A stretch of 25,210 nt of DNA. Source: Ignatzschineria sp. (lineage in GTDB: Bacteria; Pseudomonadota; Gammaproteobacteria; Cardiobacteriales; Wohlfahrtiimonadaceae). Below are positions 16,541-24,547 of the stretch, one piece after another. Under the pieces are notes generated by a model. The model had not been told where the DNA came from, did no database searches, and saw only the letters and a program-made list of their open reading frames with translations. A program made the position numbers and the translations under genes. Position 1 is the first letter of the stretch, and each line of letters opens with the position of its first letter. The DNA is taken from positions 1-25,210 of the forward strand of contig JASLEF010000079.1 in the NCBI GenBank assembly GCA_030151245.1, given 5' to 3'.

Positions 16541-19039
16541 TCATCGCCGTAATACCAACAATGGACTCACTGATACCACGCGTCTCGTTCCGATAATACC
16601 CACGATAGAGATTAAGAGCGCACCAATCACCGGCAATAATAACAACCAAGGATGCCATTGCCACTCTAAATTTAAGACAAAGTGATAGAGTAAAAAGCTA
16701 ATAAACTCACTACCAATCATCGCTAATAAACCTGCTAAACCTCCCATTAAGGCAAACTCTATTAACTGACTTTTTCGGAGCATTTTTTTATGGGCACCCA
16801 AAACTCGTAAAATAGCCCCTTGGCGTAATCGATCACTTAAGGTCGTTTGTAATCCCGCAATCAAGACGATAAGGCCTGCCATTAAAACTAAACCTAAAAT
16901 ATACTCGACAGCCAAAGTCACTTGTTGCAATATCTCATTTAACTGATTCACGATCGCCATTAAATCAAGAAGCGTAATCGTTGGGAAGTCACGTGCCAAG
17001 GTAATCAGCGCTTTCTCACTATTTTTCGGAAGATAAAAGCTCGTTAAATAAGTTACCGGCACGCCTTCGATAGATTCAGGATTAAATATCACAAAAAAGT
17101 TAGGTTGTACCGTATCCCAATTCACCGTTCGAATACTTGTGACTTTTGCTAGATACTTTTCTCCGGCAATTACAAATGTCAATTCGTCCCCTAACTTAGC
17201 ATTTAATCCTTTCGCTAAATCTTCCTCGAGCGAGACAGAAATACCGGAATCCTGAGCCTGCCACCATCTGCCTTGAATCAGCTTATTCTCTTTAGGCAAA
17301 TCATGACTCCAAGTTAAGTTGAGATCTCGTTTAATCGCGTTTTTTGCTCGCTCATTACTCAACTTTACTCTCCGAACAGATTGACCATTTATCTCTGTTA
17401 AACGCCCTGCCACCATAGGATAAAAGGGCGATATATTGGGGGATAATGTGGCTACCTGATCTTTAAAAATGGCTTGATCATCTTCCATAATATTCATCGC
17501 AAAGTAATTAGGGGCATCCGTCGGCAGTTGATCTTGCCATGTTTGTAACAACTCCCCGCGCAGCATTATAACCAACGCCATTGTCATCAAAATAATACCA
17601 AAAGCAACAATCTGCCCCATTGATTTCACAGGATGACGTAATGATTGCCCGAGCGCCATACGCCAGACAAAGGATGAGCGTGACAATAGACGTTGCAAAA
17701 ATTTTACCGAGATAAATAACATGCCGCCTAATAGCAACACCATCGCCATAGCACCACCCAGTAATGCCAATGTTAAACGGATATTTAGACTCAATTGCCA
17801 CATAATCAAAAAGAGTGCCACTAATGCAATTCCATAAACAACGAAGCTTTTGAGTGGAGTTGGCAATAGATCTTCTCGTAATACTCGTAAGGGCGGTGTT
17901 CTACCTAAAGCCGCTAATGGCGGTAACGCAAAACCGATCAATACTGTAAAACCTGTAGCAATCCCTGCTAATGCAGGCATTATGCCACCTGATGGTAACT
18001 CTGTACTAATGAGATCTTGTAATAAGAAAAATAATCCCCGTTGAGCAAACCATCCCAAAACAGCCCCGATGATCGCACCCATCATGGAGACATAGAGAAG
18101 TTCAAACCCGTACAGCCAGAGGACTTGCTTCTGTTGCATCCCTAATGAACGCAATAGAGCGCTCGCATCATAACGATTATTCGCAAATTGATTGGCCGAT
18201 AAAGCGATCGCCACACTGGCCAATAAAATCCCCACTAAACTTGCAAGATTAAGATAATTTTGTGCCCGATTTAAAGCGCCACTCACCTCTTTACTACCAT
18301 CTGCAATCGTTAATATCTTTTGACTGGGACTTAACGTTTTCTTTAATGTCTGTTGTAATTCCTTAATCAGTGCTAAATCTCCAGCCCACAAATGACGATA
18401 GGTCACTCGACTCCCTTTCTGTACAGCGCCTGTTGCTACGAGATCTTCTTGATTCATCAGAACAAAAGGATTAAAGCTATAAAAATTTGCCGAACGATCC
18501 GGGGCATAAGTGATAATTTTAGTGATCACGAAAGATTGCTTCCCAATATCTATCGTCTCCCCAACCTCTAAATTCAGAGCATAAAGCAACCGAGATTCAA
18601 CCCAAACTTCTCCCGGCAAAGGTCCTTTATTGACCGAATATTCTGCGCTATTAACATCATCTTGTACTTTTAATTGTCCTCGCAGAGGATAATGAGTATC
18701 TGCAGCTTTTACTGCAACAAGCTGTAGATCATCCCCGCTTAAAATAACGGTAGAAAAATCGACGGTTTGTGCATGTTCTAATCCTAAATCATCGGCTAAC
18801 TTCAGCTGATTTATCAGAACCTCATCACTACTTTGAAGTACAAGATCTGCTGCGAGAAACTCCCCTGCGCGAGCTTCCATTGATCCATGTAAACGCGCAC
18901 TAAAGTATCCAATTGCAGTACTGATCATCACCGTTAGCAATAATGCAACGAGTAAAATACGCAGTTCTCCAGCCCGAATCTCTCGAATCAGCTGTTTAAA
19001 AGCAAGCAGCGCCAATTGCAAAAAAGATAACTTATTCAT
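16541..19039 (-). CDS. ybbP: ABC transporter permease, YbbP-like (FtsX/MacB-type)
   Basis: The 832-residue inner-membrane protein resembles E. coli YbbP (about 804). It has an N-terminal helix (about 27-47) followed by a large extracytoplasmic domain, then a group of helices beginning near 262, with hydrophobic stretches near 307-330, 350-372, 395-445 and 472-490. A second extracytoplasmic domain (about 500-700) and three C-terminal helices (from about 708) complete it. This gives two FtsX-type units and roughly ten helices. Related permeases work with a LolD/MacB-type ATPase in mechanotransmission or lipoprotein/lipid handling rather than classic transport. Its start codon overlaps the last 8 bases of the ybbA-like gene (ATGAATAA shared), which implies translational coupling and a shared complex. 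No clear terminator is seen on the minus strand before the putP terminator. The family is secure, the substrate unknown. Confidence 0.9.
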   Translation of the reverse strand: MNKLSFLQLALLAFKQLIREIRAGELRILLVALLLTVMISTAIGYFSARLHGSMEARAGEFLAADLVLQSSDEVLINQLKLADDLGLEHAQTVDFSTVILSGDDLQLVAVKAADTHYPLRGQLKVQDDVNSAEYSVNKGPLPGEVWVESRLLYALNLEVGETIDIGKQSFVITKIITYAPDRSANFYSFNPFVLMNQEDLVATGAVQKGSRVTYRHLWAGDLALIKELQQTLKKTLSPSQKILTIADGSKEVSGALNRAQNYLNLASLVGILLASVAIALSANQFANNRYDASALLRSLGMQQKQVLWLYGFELLYVSMMGAIIGAVLGWFAQRGLFFLLQDLISTELPSGGIMPALAGIATGFTVLIGFALPPLAALGRTPPLRVLREDLLPTPLKSFVVYGIALVALFLIMWQLSLNIRLTLALLGGAMAMVLLLGGMLFISVKFLQRLLSRSSFVWRMALGQSLRHPVKSMGQIVAFGIILMTMALVIMLRGELLQTWQDQLPTDAPNYFAMNIMEDDQAIFKDQVATLSPNISPFYPMVAGRLTEINGQSVRRVKLSNERAKNAIKRDLNLTWSHDLPKENKLIQGRWWQAQDSGISVSLEEDLAKGLNAKLGDELTFVIAGEKYLAKVTSIRTVNWDTVQPNFFVIFNPESIEGVPVTYLTSFYLPKNSEKALITLARDFPTITLLDLMAIVNQLNEILQQVTLAVEYILGLVLMAGLIVLIAGLQTTLSDRLRQGAILRVLGAHKKMLRKSQLIEFALMGGLAGLLAMIGSEFISFLLYHFVLNLEWQWHPWLLLLPVIGALLISIVGIIGTRRVVSVSPLLVLRR

Positions 19040-19715
19040 GTTTAAAATCCTGTTGGACTAAACGTCCTGCTTCAATCTGAATTCGATGCTGACAACGTTC
19101 CGCTAGCCGCTCTTCGTGCGTCACTAATACTAACGTCGTCTTCGCTTCTGCATTTAATTGAAAGAGTAACTCAATAATCGATTCCCCTGTTTTACTATCT
19201 AAATTTCCGGTAGGTTCATCTGCAAATAAAATAGTCGGATTTGAAGCAAAAGCTCTGGCAATCGCGACTCGTTGCTGCTCACCTCCTGATAGCTGCTTAG
19301 GATAATGATGCATTCTTGCCCCTAAACCTACCCGCTCTAACAGTGCTATTGCTTGTGCTCTTGCACTTTTTTTACCCTCAAGTTCTAACGGTAACATCAC
19401 ATTTTCAACGGCTGTTAAAGACTCTAATAATTGAAATGATTGGAACACAAATCCCACATGCTCAGCCCGTAGAGATGCCCTTTCATCTTCATTCATTAGA
19501 CTTAAGGGTTTTCCAGCTAATAATATCTCTCCCACAGTAGGTAGATCTAAACCGGCCAATAGCCCTAGTAATGTTGATTTTCCAGAGCCTGAGCTACCAA
19601 TAATTGCTAAGCTATCACCCTGATTCAATTGAAAGGAGATATCCTGCAAAATTGTTAGTTTCTCTGTTGTTTCTACCGATTTTCCAACCTGTTGAACATC
19701 TAAAATCGTCATCAT
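19032..19715 (-). CDS. ybbA: ABC transporter ATP-binding protein, YbbA-like
   Basis: The 227-residue cytoplasmic ATPase is of the LolD/MacB/FtsE class. It has Walker A GSSGSGKST (40-48), Q-loop Gln92 (VFQSFQLL), signature LSGGEQ (142-147), Walker B ILFADE (162-167), the GNLDSKTG D-loop and the switch His200 (VTHEERL). All catalytic elements are intact. Two consecutive ATG codons (19713-19715 and 19710-19712) are possible starts; a GGAT-like site lies about 9 bases before the first. It overlaps the ybbP-like permease by 8 bases and is divergent from tesA across a 179-base gap, the same arrangement as tesA-ybbA-ybbP in E. coli. This synteny supports the naming. Confidence 0.92.
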   Translation of the reverse strand: MMTILDVQQVGKSVETTEKLTILQDISFQLNQGDSLAIIGSSGSGKSTLLGLLAGLDLPTVGEILLAGKPLSLMNEDERASLRAEHVGFVFQSFQLLESLTAVENVMLPLELEGKKSARAQAIALLERVGLGARMHHYPKQLSGGEQQRVAIARAFASNPTILFADEPTGNLDSKTGESIIELLFQLNAEAKTTLVLVTHEERLAERCQHRIQIEAGRLVQQDFKHE

Positions 19716-19795
19716 TATTAATTATCCAAATGCGTTAAAATGGGAATAGATCATCATAACATCTTTTGATTCATCAATAATTACTCACAGACCGA

Positions 19796-19825
19796 TTGAG
19801 ATAATCATGTCAAACAAGGTAAGAT
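19796..19825 (+). promoter_or_regulatory. Candidate tesA promoter
   Basis: TTGAGA (19796-19801) and TAAGAT (19820-19825) are separated by 18 bases, giving a predicted start about 60 bases before the tesA ATG. The match is moderate. No equally good pair was found for the divergent ybbA-like gene. Confidence 0.35.
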
Positions 19826-19894
19826 AAATCACGATGTCACAATTTTCTAGATAACGACATCATTTTATGATTTTATTCAGCACAAAGGGTTTAA

Positions 19895-20515
19895 ATGAGA
19901 TTCTTCACACCATTAAAATTAACCTTTGCGGCGCTTATGCTCTGCATGACATCTCTTATTCAAGCACAAACTATTCTAGTCGTAGGTGATAGTATTAGCG
20001 CAGGGTTTGGTATTAACCCTGAAGAGAGTTGGGTTGCGCTATTAGAAGACAAGCTACACGCCGAGAATCCCCAATATATGCTTGTGAATGCTTCCATTTC
20101 TGGTGATACGACAACCAACGGTGTCACACGCTTGCCAAACTTATTGGAGAAATACCAGCCGGAGATTACCATTATTGAACTCGGCGGAAATGATGGATTA
20201 CGAGCAACGCCTCCTGCAAGAATCGCAGATAATCTCTCGAAGATGATTGAGCTATCGAAAGAAGCCAATAGCGATGTTTTACTAGTCGGTATTCAATTGC
20301 CGCCTAATTATGGCGATGCCTATCTCGCACGATTTTTAGCGATTTATCCAGAATTAGCAGAGAAGCATGATGTGACAACGCTCCCTTCTATCGTTGAGAA
20401 GGTCGGAGGTAACCCCGATCTTATGCAAAGTGATGGTATCCATCCCAATCAGGCAGGACAACCTCTGATGCTTGAGGCTGTTTGGGAGAAACTAGCCCCA
20501 CTCTTAAAACGTTAG
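19895..20515 (+). CDS. tesA: Acyl-CoA thioesterase I / lysophospholipase L1 / protease I
   Basis: The 206-residue SGNH-family hydrolase is periplasmic. The N-terminus has a basic start, a hydrophobic core and a likely signal-peptidase site after Ala24 (LIQA before QTI). The four SGNH blocks are visible: GDSIS with nucleophile Ser33, SISGDTT with Gly70, GGNDGLR with Asn99, and SDGIHPN with Asp180 and His183 of the triad. Length matches E. coli TesA (208), and the divergent ybbA-ybbP neighbours support orthology. E. coli TesA hydrolyses long-chain acyl thioesters and lysophospholipids. AAAGGG lies 5 bases before the ATG. No good terminator follows; a weak 6-pair hairpin lies at 20529-20543 without a T tract. 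Confidence 0.94.
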   Translation: MRFFTPLKLTFAALMLCMTSLIQAQTILVVGDSISAGFGINPEESWVALLEDKLHAENPQYMLVNASISGDTTTNGVTRLPNLLEKYQPEITIIELGGNDGLRATPPARIADNLSKMIELSKEANSDVLLVGIQLPPNYGDAYLARFLAIYPELAEKHDVTTLPSIVEKVGGNPDLMQSDGIHPNQAGQPLMLEAVWEKLAPLLKR

Positions 20516-20685
20516 AACACTATTTGAAACTATCAAAGATAGTCAATCACTCTTCTGATCATCATGGAATCATCAAAAATATCCTCCTAAAACTCAAAAG
20601 AGAACCAAGCCCCATGAGAACTATTTCTCCTCTGCAATTGAGCTTAAAAATGAAATTTGCTATCTTCCATTAAGGGAGAGAACCA

Positions 20686-20724
20686 ATGAATAGATGCCGC
20701 CATTTCCCAAATAGATTCCATTAA
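20686..20724 (+). CDS. Possible 12-residue micropeptide (MNRCRHFPNRFH)
   Basis: A 13-codon frame including stop has AAGGGAGAG ending 5 bases before its ATG, a better site than several real genes here. The predicted peptide is basic (three Arg, two His, one Cys). It matches nothing I recognise, and its promoter is not evident. It may be a chance frame, a leader peptide or a decayed remnant. Confidence 0.15.
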   Translation: MNRCRHFPNRFH

Positions 20725-21032
20725 AAACTCAAAAGTTATTTTGATTAAAGGCTGGTCTCATCAATAACAAGCTCTTTTTAAAAAATCACGATCTATCTCG
20801 AATTACGGCAGAAATGGGTAAAGATCACAATAAAGATCAATAGAAGATCTCCATAGTTTCCTTATTGGTTAGAGATAAGCAAATAACCATTAACTGAATG
20901 ACAAAAAATATCCTACAGGAAATCGCAAAATGATCTCAAAAAAGTCTGCAACATAGACCGCAGCATATAAATATAGACAATACGGAAATTATATAGAGAT
21001 CAAATAACGATAAACCTTAACAATACAAACAG

Positions 21033-21097
21033 CCTATCAATCAATCATTATCAAATCTATCAACCACCAAACAACAATAACAACAACCACTATCAAA
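21033..21097 (+). promoter_or_regulatory. G-free A/C-rich leader tract (possible rut or translational enhancer)
   Basis: Sixty-five consecutive bases contain no G, and only one G occurs from 21010 to 21097; about a third of the tract is C. Such unstructured C-over-G RNA is the type loaded by Rho, and CAA-rich leaders can also enhance translation. It ends just before the ribosome-binding site of the Fsr-like gene. Confidence 0.4.
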
Positions 21098-21116
21098 GAT
21101 CTAGGGGAATAATGCT

Positions 21117-22319
21117 GTGAAGCCGTCTAACCAAACGTTGAAAGTCGCACTGCCAATCTTACTACTCATTGGGTGCGCCCATCTATTAAATGACTTTATC
21201 CAATCGATGCTCACGGCCATCTACCCGATGCTCCAAGATCAATTCCTCCTCGATTTTGCCAATATTGGCTTAATCAGCCTTGTTTATCAGCTTACTGCAT
21301 CAATATTACAGCCTTGTATCGGTTTCTGGACTGATAAATATCCTCAGCCACTCTTACTACCGTTAGGGATGATGGTCACCACGAGTGGCGTTGTACTACT
21401 CAGCTCTGCAAGCGCCTACCCTCATCTCTTAATTGCTGCCGGCATGATGGGGATCGGCTCCTCAATCTTTCATCCTGAAGCCGTGCGCTTAACCCGTATT
21501 GCTTCTGGAGGAAAATATGGTCTTGCTCAATCAATCTTCCAAGTAGGCGGCAACCTTGGTTCGGCATTAGGACCTTTAATCGCCGGTATCATAATTGTAA
21601 AATATGCCAATCAGAAGAATATTCTCTGGTTTGCCGGCATCGGTGTCATCGCTTGTGCACTACTATTTTATCTTGGAAATTGGGGGCGCCAATACCAACG
21701 GTCCAACAAACGTCAAGCATCGGGCGAGGTGACCTTTCCCTACGGTAAATCTCGTACCATGTGGGCCTTACTGTTGCTCGCGCTCCTCATCTTTGCTAAA
21801 TATTTTTATATGGCTAACTTTACCAACTACTTAAGTTTTTATCTTATTGAAAAATTTCAGATAGAGCGTTCTAATGCCGTGATTTTGGTCTTTGTCTTTA
21901 TGGCGGCGATCGCAGTGGGGACATTTGCTGGTGGCCCTATTGGCGATAAAATCGGACGAAGAACTGTCATCTGGTTTTCCATGATTGGGGCAATTCCTTT
22001 CTCCCTAGCTTTACCCCACTTACCCTTTATCGGCGTTATCATTGCCTCAGTCTTTATCGGTCTCATTCTTGCATCCGCTTTCTCGGCGATCGTCGTTTTT
22101 GCCCAAGAGTTAGTCCCGGGAAACGTCGGAATGATCGCCGGTATCTTCTTTGGATTAATGTTTGGGATGAGTGGTATCGGTGCTCTTTTTTTAGGTTGGC
22201 TAGCGGATGTCACTAGCTTACAGACTGTTTTTGTTCTAACCTCATTTTTACCCTTTTTTGGATTTCTAACCTTCTTTCTACCAAAGGAAGATGATAAAAC
22301 AACCTTAGAGGTGCTTTAA
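21117..22319 (+). CDS. fsr: MFS transporter, fosmidomycin-resistance (Fsr) family
   Basis: The 400-residue inner-membrane protein has about 12 hydrophobic segments in two groups of six with a polar central loop near residues 190-210. The segment SSIFHPEAVRLTR (116-128), followed by GLAQSIFQVGGNLGSALGP (135-153), is typical of Fsr and its relatives, and GGPIGDKIGRRT in the second half is the MFS loop motif. E. coli Fsr (406 residues) is a drug:H+ antiporter that exports fosmidomycin; the natural substrate is not established. The start is GTG at 21117 with AGGGGA 8 bases upstream. An ATG at 21112 would give only ATG-CTG-TGA, whose stop overlaps the GTG. The gene stands alone after a 601-base leader region; no strong terminator is seen after it. 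Confidence 0.88.
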   Translation: MKPSNQTLKVALPILLLIGCAHLLNDFIQSMLTAIYPMLQDQFLLDFANIGLISLVYQLTASILQPCIGFWTDKYPQPLLLPLGMMVTTSGVVLLSSASAYPHLLIAAGMMGIGSSIFHPEAVRLTRIASGGKYGLAQSIFQVGGNLGSALGPLIAGIIIVKYANQKNILWFAGIGVIACALLFYLGNWGRQYQRSNKRQASGEVTFPYGKSRTMWALLLLALLIFAKYFYMANFTNYLSFYLIEKFQIERSNAVILVFVFMAAIAVGTFAGGPIGDKIGRRTVIWFSMIGAIPFSLALPHLPFIGVIIASVFIGLILASAFSAIVVFAQELVPGNVGMIAGIFFGLMFGMSGIGALFLGWLADVTSLQTVFVLTSFLPFFGFLTFFLPKEDDKTTLEVL

Positions 22320-22342
22320 ACGCACATAAAGTAGATGCGATC

Positions 22343-22371
22343 ATGACCTTAAAAGGGATTAATGGCATAAT
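22343..22371 (+). promoter_or_regulatory. Candidate sigma-70 promoter with extended -10 for the pentapeptide gene
   Basis: The -35 ATGACC (22343-22348) is followed by a 17-base spacer and the -10 CATAAT (22366-22371) with an upstream TGG (22363-22365). The predicted start is near 22378, about 40 bases before the ATG. This is one of the better promoter matches in the window. Confidence 0.5.
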
Positions 22372-22392
22372 AGTGTTCGTCCAAAAGGTCAT
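22343..22392. repeat. Spaced inverted half-sites around the pentapeptide-gene promoter
   Basis: ATGACCTT (22343-22350) and AAGGTCAT (22385-22392) are perfect inverted copies, 42 bases centre to centre, about four turns of DNA. The left copy covers the candidate -35; the right copy lies just after the predicted start. Confidence 0.4.
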
Positions 22393-22419
22393 CATTGTTT
22401 AAATTTTAAACGGAGTAGT

Positions 22420-24372
22420 ATGAAAAATTTCCCGCCAATCTTTGCAGCGCTTAAAGCTAGACTACAAAAACTCGGCGCATGGATGTTAAAGAATAGACGC
22501 AATCGCCGGATTAGTGGGCAAATAATTGCTCTGATCCCGACCGTTTTATGGATTGCAATACATTCACCTATCTCAAATAGTATCTCTCTCTTTAGCCTAC
22601 TCTTTACGGTTCCTGTGGCTTACTTCATTTTCAGCATGCTCTATAATGCCCTGCTGACAATTTTTAAACGTTACCTTATTCATACTCAGCGTTCTAATAA
22701 TGCCTCGCCTCTATTAAAGCGCCTGACATCAAAGCATAGTCTATTTGTCATGTCGACTTTGGCAACGCCAATGCTATTGATCTTATCGCTACTCTTCATC
22801 GATCTTATCTCATTAGTGGCACAAGTTCCCCCGTCAAAACTGTATGGTGGGGAGTATACCTTTTTAACATCCCTCTATTTTGGGGCTTTTGCCGTCCTAG
22901 GTTTTAGTGTCTCAGCGTACGTCGCTTCTGTACGTCATCGCTCCTTACGTCAATCGGAAAAACATCTAGAATATACGCAACAAAAAGATCGGGAGAGCGA
23001 AATTGATCGCCGTATGCTCGAAGGGATTAAACTCCTAGGAGATAAAAATGAATCCGTACGTTTAGGCGGTATTTATATTTTATGGGAGATCGTGAAAGAT
23101 GCCGTGAAAGCATTACCCTATCTCGATAGCCGTTATTATAATGTCTATTATCATCGCTATAAAGATTATCCGATTATCCCATACATCACTTCTAAACCCT
23201 TACCGCCCGCAGAAATCAAAGGGCAAAAAAGATTAAAAGAGCTCTACTCTCAAACAAATCCAGCAGATCTCGCTCAGATAAAAGCCTATCAAAAAGCCTT
23301 CTCGCTTCATGAGCAAGTTTTAAGTATTTTATGTGGGCATATTCGAACCCTTACCAATACAGAAGAATATCTTTTAACCTACTACCCCTCCATTGCAAAA
23401 TCTCGATTTCCTCGTGCTTATGCCGACCGCTATGATGATGCGTCACGTGTGATTCGCCAGCGTGAAGAAGAACCCGGTAATGAGATTCAGATTCTTTATC
23501 GTCTCTTAAGCAAAAAAGAGTATTCTCAAGACAAAACATTAGTTCGTGCCTTAAACTTTAAGATGAATCTCGCGAGCTCTATCTTGAAAGGAACTTATAG
23601 TGATCATGCCGATCTCTCTTACGCCAATCTACGTAATGTAAACTTCTCCTATGCACAAGCAAACTATGTCACTTTTGATTACAGTAGTTGTATTGATGCT
23701 AATTTTGATCACGCAGCTCTCAATATCTCCACCTTTACCATGACCGATTGCACCTCTGCCACCTTTAAAAACGCGCAGATTACCAATACGACCTTCAAAT
23801 ATGCTAACTGTATTCGGGCCGATTTTACGACCATTTTTCATAAGGCCTACTTTTATGGAACGACCATGCTTCACACAAAATTTTCTTATGATGATTTTAT
23901 AAATGATCGAATTGAATTTTTAGGCATTAATGGCTTACCTGGGTTTGCAAACTCCACTAGTCTTGAACGTGAAGCAATTATTGAGTTGATAAGTGATGAA
24001 GAGACACTCTATATCAACCCTAGCAATTTAGAGCCCATTGAAGAGAAGAGCGAACTGTACGAGAAGTATATCGAACTCTTAGAAAAACCCAGATGGCGCA
24101 TTCCGATTGTAGAAGCAAAACAAGCACATGAAACACTGATGCGAAGCGGTGAAAACCAACAGCCTGGAGAAACTTATAGTGGCCATCGAAGTCTCGAACA
24201 GATTAAAACCCGCGATAGTTTAGCGGTATTTCATCGAATGTTTAAAGAGAAAAATCGTAATTACCAAGCTTTTTACGAGTCGCTGAACAATAAGGAAAAA
24301 CGCCTAGTGACCAAGATGTTCTCTGATTTTGATCTCTCCAAAAAACGAGAGGAACTTGGCGGAAAACCTTAA
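22420..24372 (+). CDS. Membrane-anchored pentapeptide-repeat protein, function unknown
   Basis: The 650-residue product has a basic N-terminus and about four membrane helices (33-50, 55-80, 107-135, 147-170). A charged, probably helical segment follows (172-205) and then LLGDKNESVRLGGIYILWEI (205-224), a motif I associate with membrane pentapeptide-repeat proteins. A long unassigned helical region (225-380) leads to a pentapeptide-repeat array (about 383-489: HADLSYANLRNVNFSYAQAN and onward). The array should fold as a right-handed quadrilateral beta-helix, though it is irregular in its second half. A charged C-terminal region (490-650) matches nothing I know. No enzyme motif is seen; pentapeptide domains usually act in protein binding. 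GGAG lies only 4 bases before the ATG. The gene has its own promoter-like element and sits alone between the Fsr-like and kinase genes. Membrane scaffold or sensor is possible but unproven. Confidence 0.75.
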   Translation: MKNFPPIFAALKARLQKLGAWMLKNRRNRRISGQIIALIPTVLWIAIHSPISNSISLFSLLFTVPVAYFIFSMLYNALLTIFKRYLIHTQRSNNASPLLKRLTSKHSLFVMSTLATPMLLILSLLFIDLISLVAQVPPSKLYGGEYTFLTSLYFGAFAVLGFSVSAYVASVRHRSLRQSEKHLEYTQQKDRESEIDRRMLEGIKLLGDKNESVRLGGIYILWEIVKDAVKALPYLDSRYYNVYYHRYKDYPIIPYITSKPLPPAEIKGQKRLKELYSQTNPADLAQIKAYQKAFSLHEQVLSILCGHIRTLTNTEEYLLTYYPSIAKSRFPRAYADRYDDASRVIRQREEEPGNEIQILYRLLSKKEYSQDKTLVRALNFKMNLASSILKGTYSDHADLSYANLRNVNFSYAQANYVTFDYSSCIDANFDHAALNISTFTMTDCTSATFKNAQITNTTFKYANCIRADFTTIFHKAYFYGTTMLHTKFSYDDFINDRIEFLGINGLPGFANSTSLEREAIIELISDEETLYINPSNLEPIEEKSELYEKYIELLEKPRWRIPIVEAKQAHETLMRSGENQQPGETYSGHRSLEQIKTRDSLAVFHRMFKEKNRNYQAFYESLNNKEKRLVTKMFSDFDLSKKREELGGKP

Positions 24373-24547
24373 ATGCTTCTCCTTGACTTCAAAAATCTTC
24401 CTGAAAATTACTCAGGGATTGTAACAATTGCCGGAAAATTGCTGATCTAAGATATAGCAGTTTCCCTATCGGCTGATGCTAATACCTTCCTTGTTCAATG
24501 ATCATTTTAATATCCTTAATCCCTCACCTCAGAAGTAGATCCATTTC

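Larger units (their letters stand above)
20516..21116. other. Gene-free region between tesA and the Fsr-like gene
   Basis: No gene of normal size is supported on either strand in these 601 bases. A 12-codon micro-frame (20686-20724) has a good ribosome-binding site. A 12-base direct repeat ACTATCAAAGAT occurs at both ends of the gap (20529-20540 and 21089-21100), and AAAACTCAAAAG occurs twice (20589-20600, 20724-20735). AAAGATCA-type 12-base units repeat at 20820-20843. The last part is an A/C-rich tract without any G (21033-21097). Confidence 0.45.

Noticed and set aside
20529..20543. Hairpin ACTATC-AAA-GATAGT as a tesA terminator
   Set aside because: The stem is short and AT-rich with no T tract; it is not enough to call a terminator.
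20482..20673. 63-codon plus-strand frame overlapping the tesA end
   Set aside because: It starts inside tesA in another frame, has no ribosome-binding site, and its sequence is low-complexity.
20516..21116. Possible CRISPR-like or satellite array from the repeated short words
   Set aside because: The repeated words are only about 12 bases, are irregularly spaced, and have no spacer pattern or cas genes nearby.
21857..22213. 118-codon minus-strand frame opposite the Fsr-like gene
   Set aside because: It is a compositional shadow of membrane-protein codons and shows no recognisable domain.
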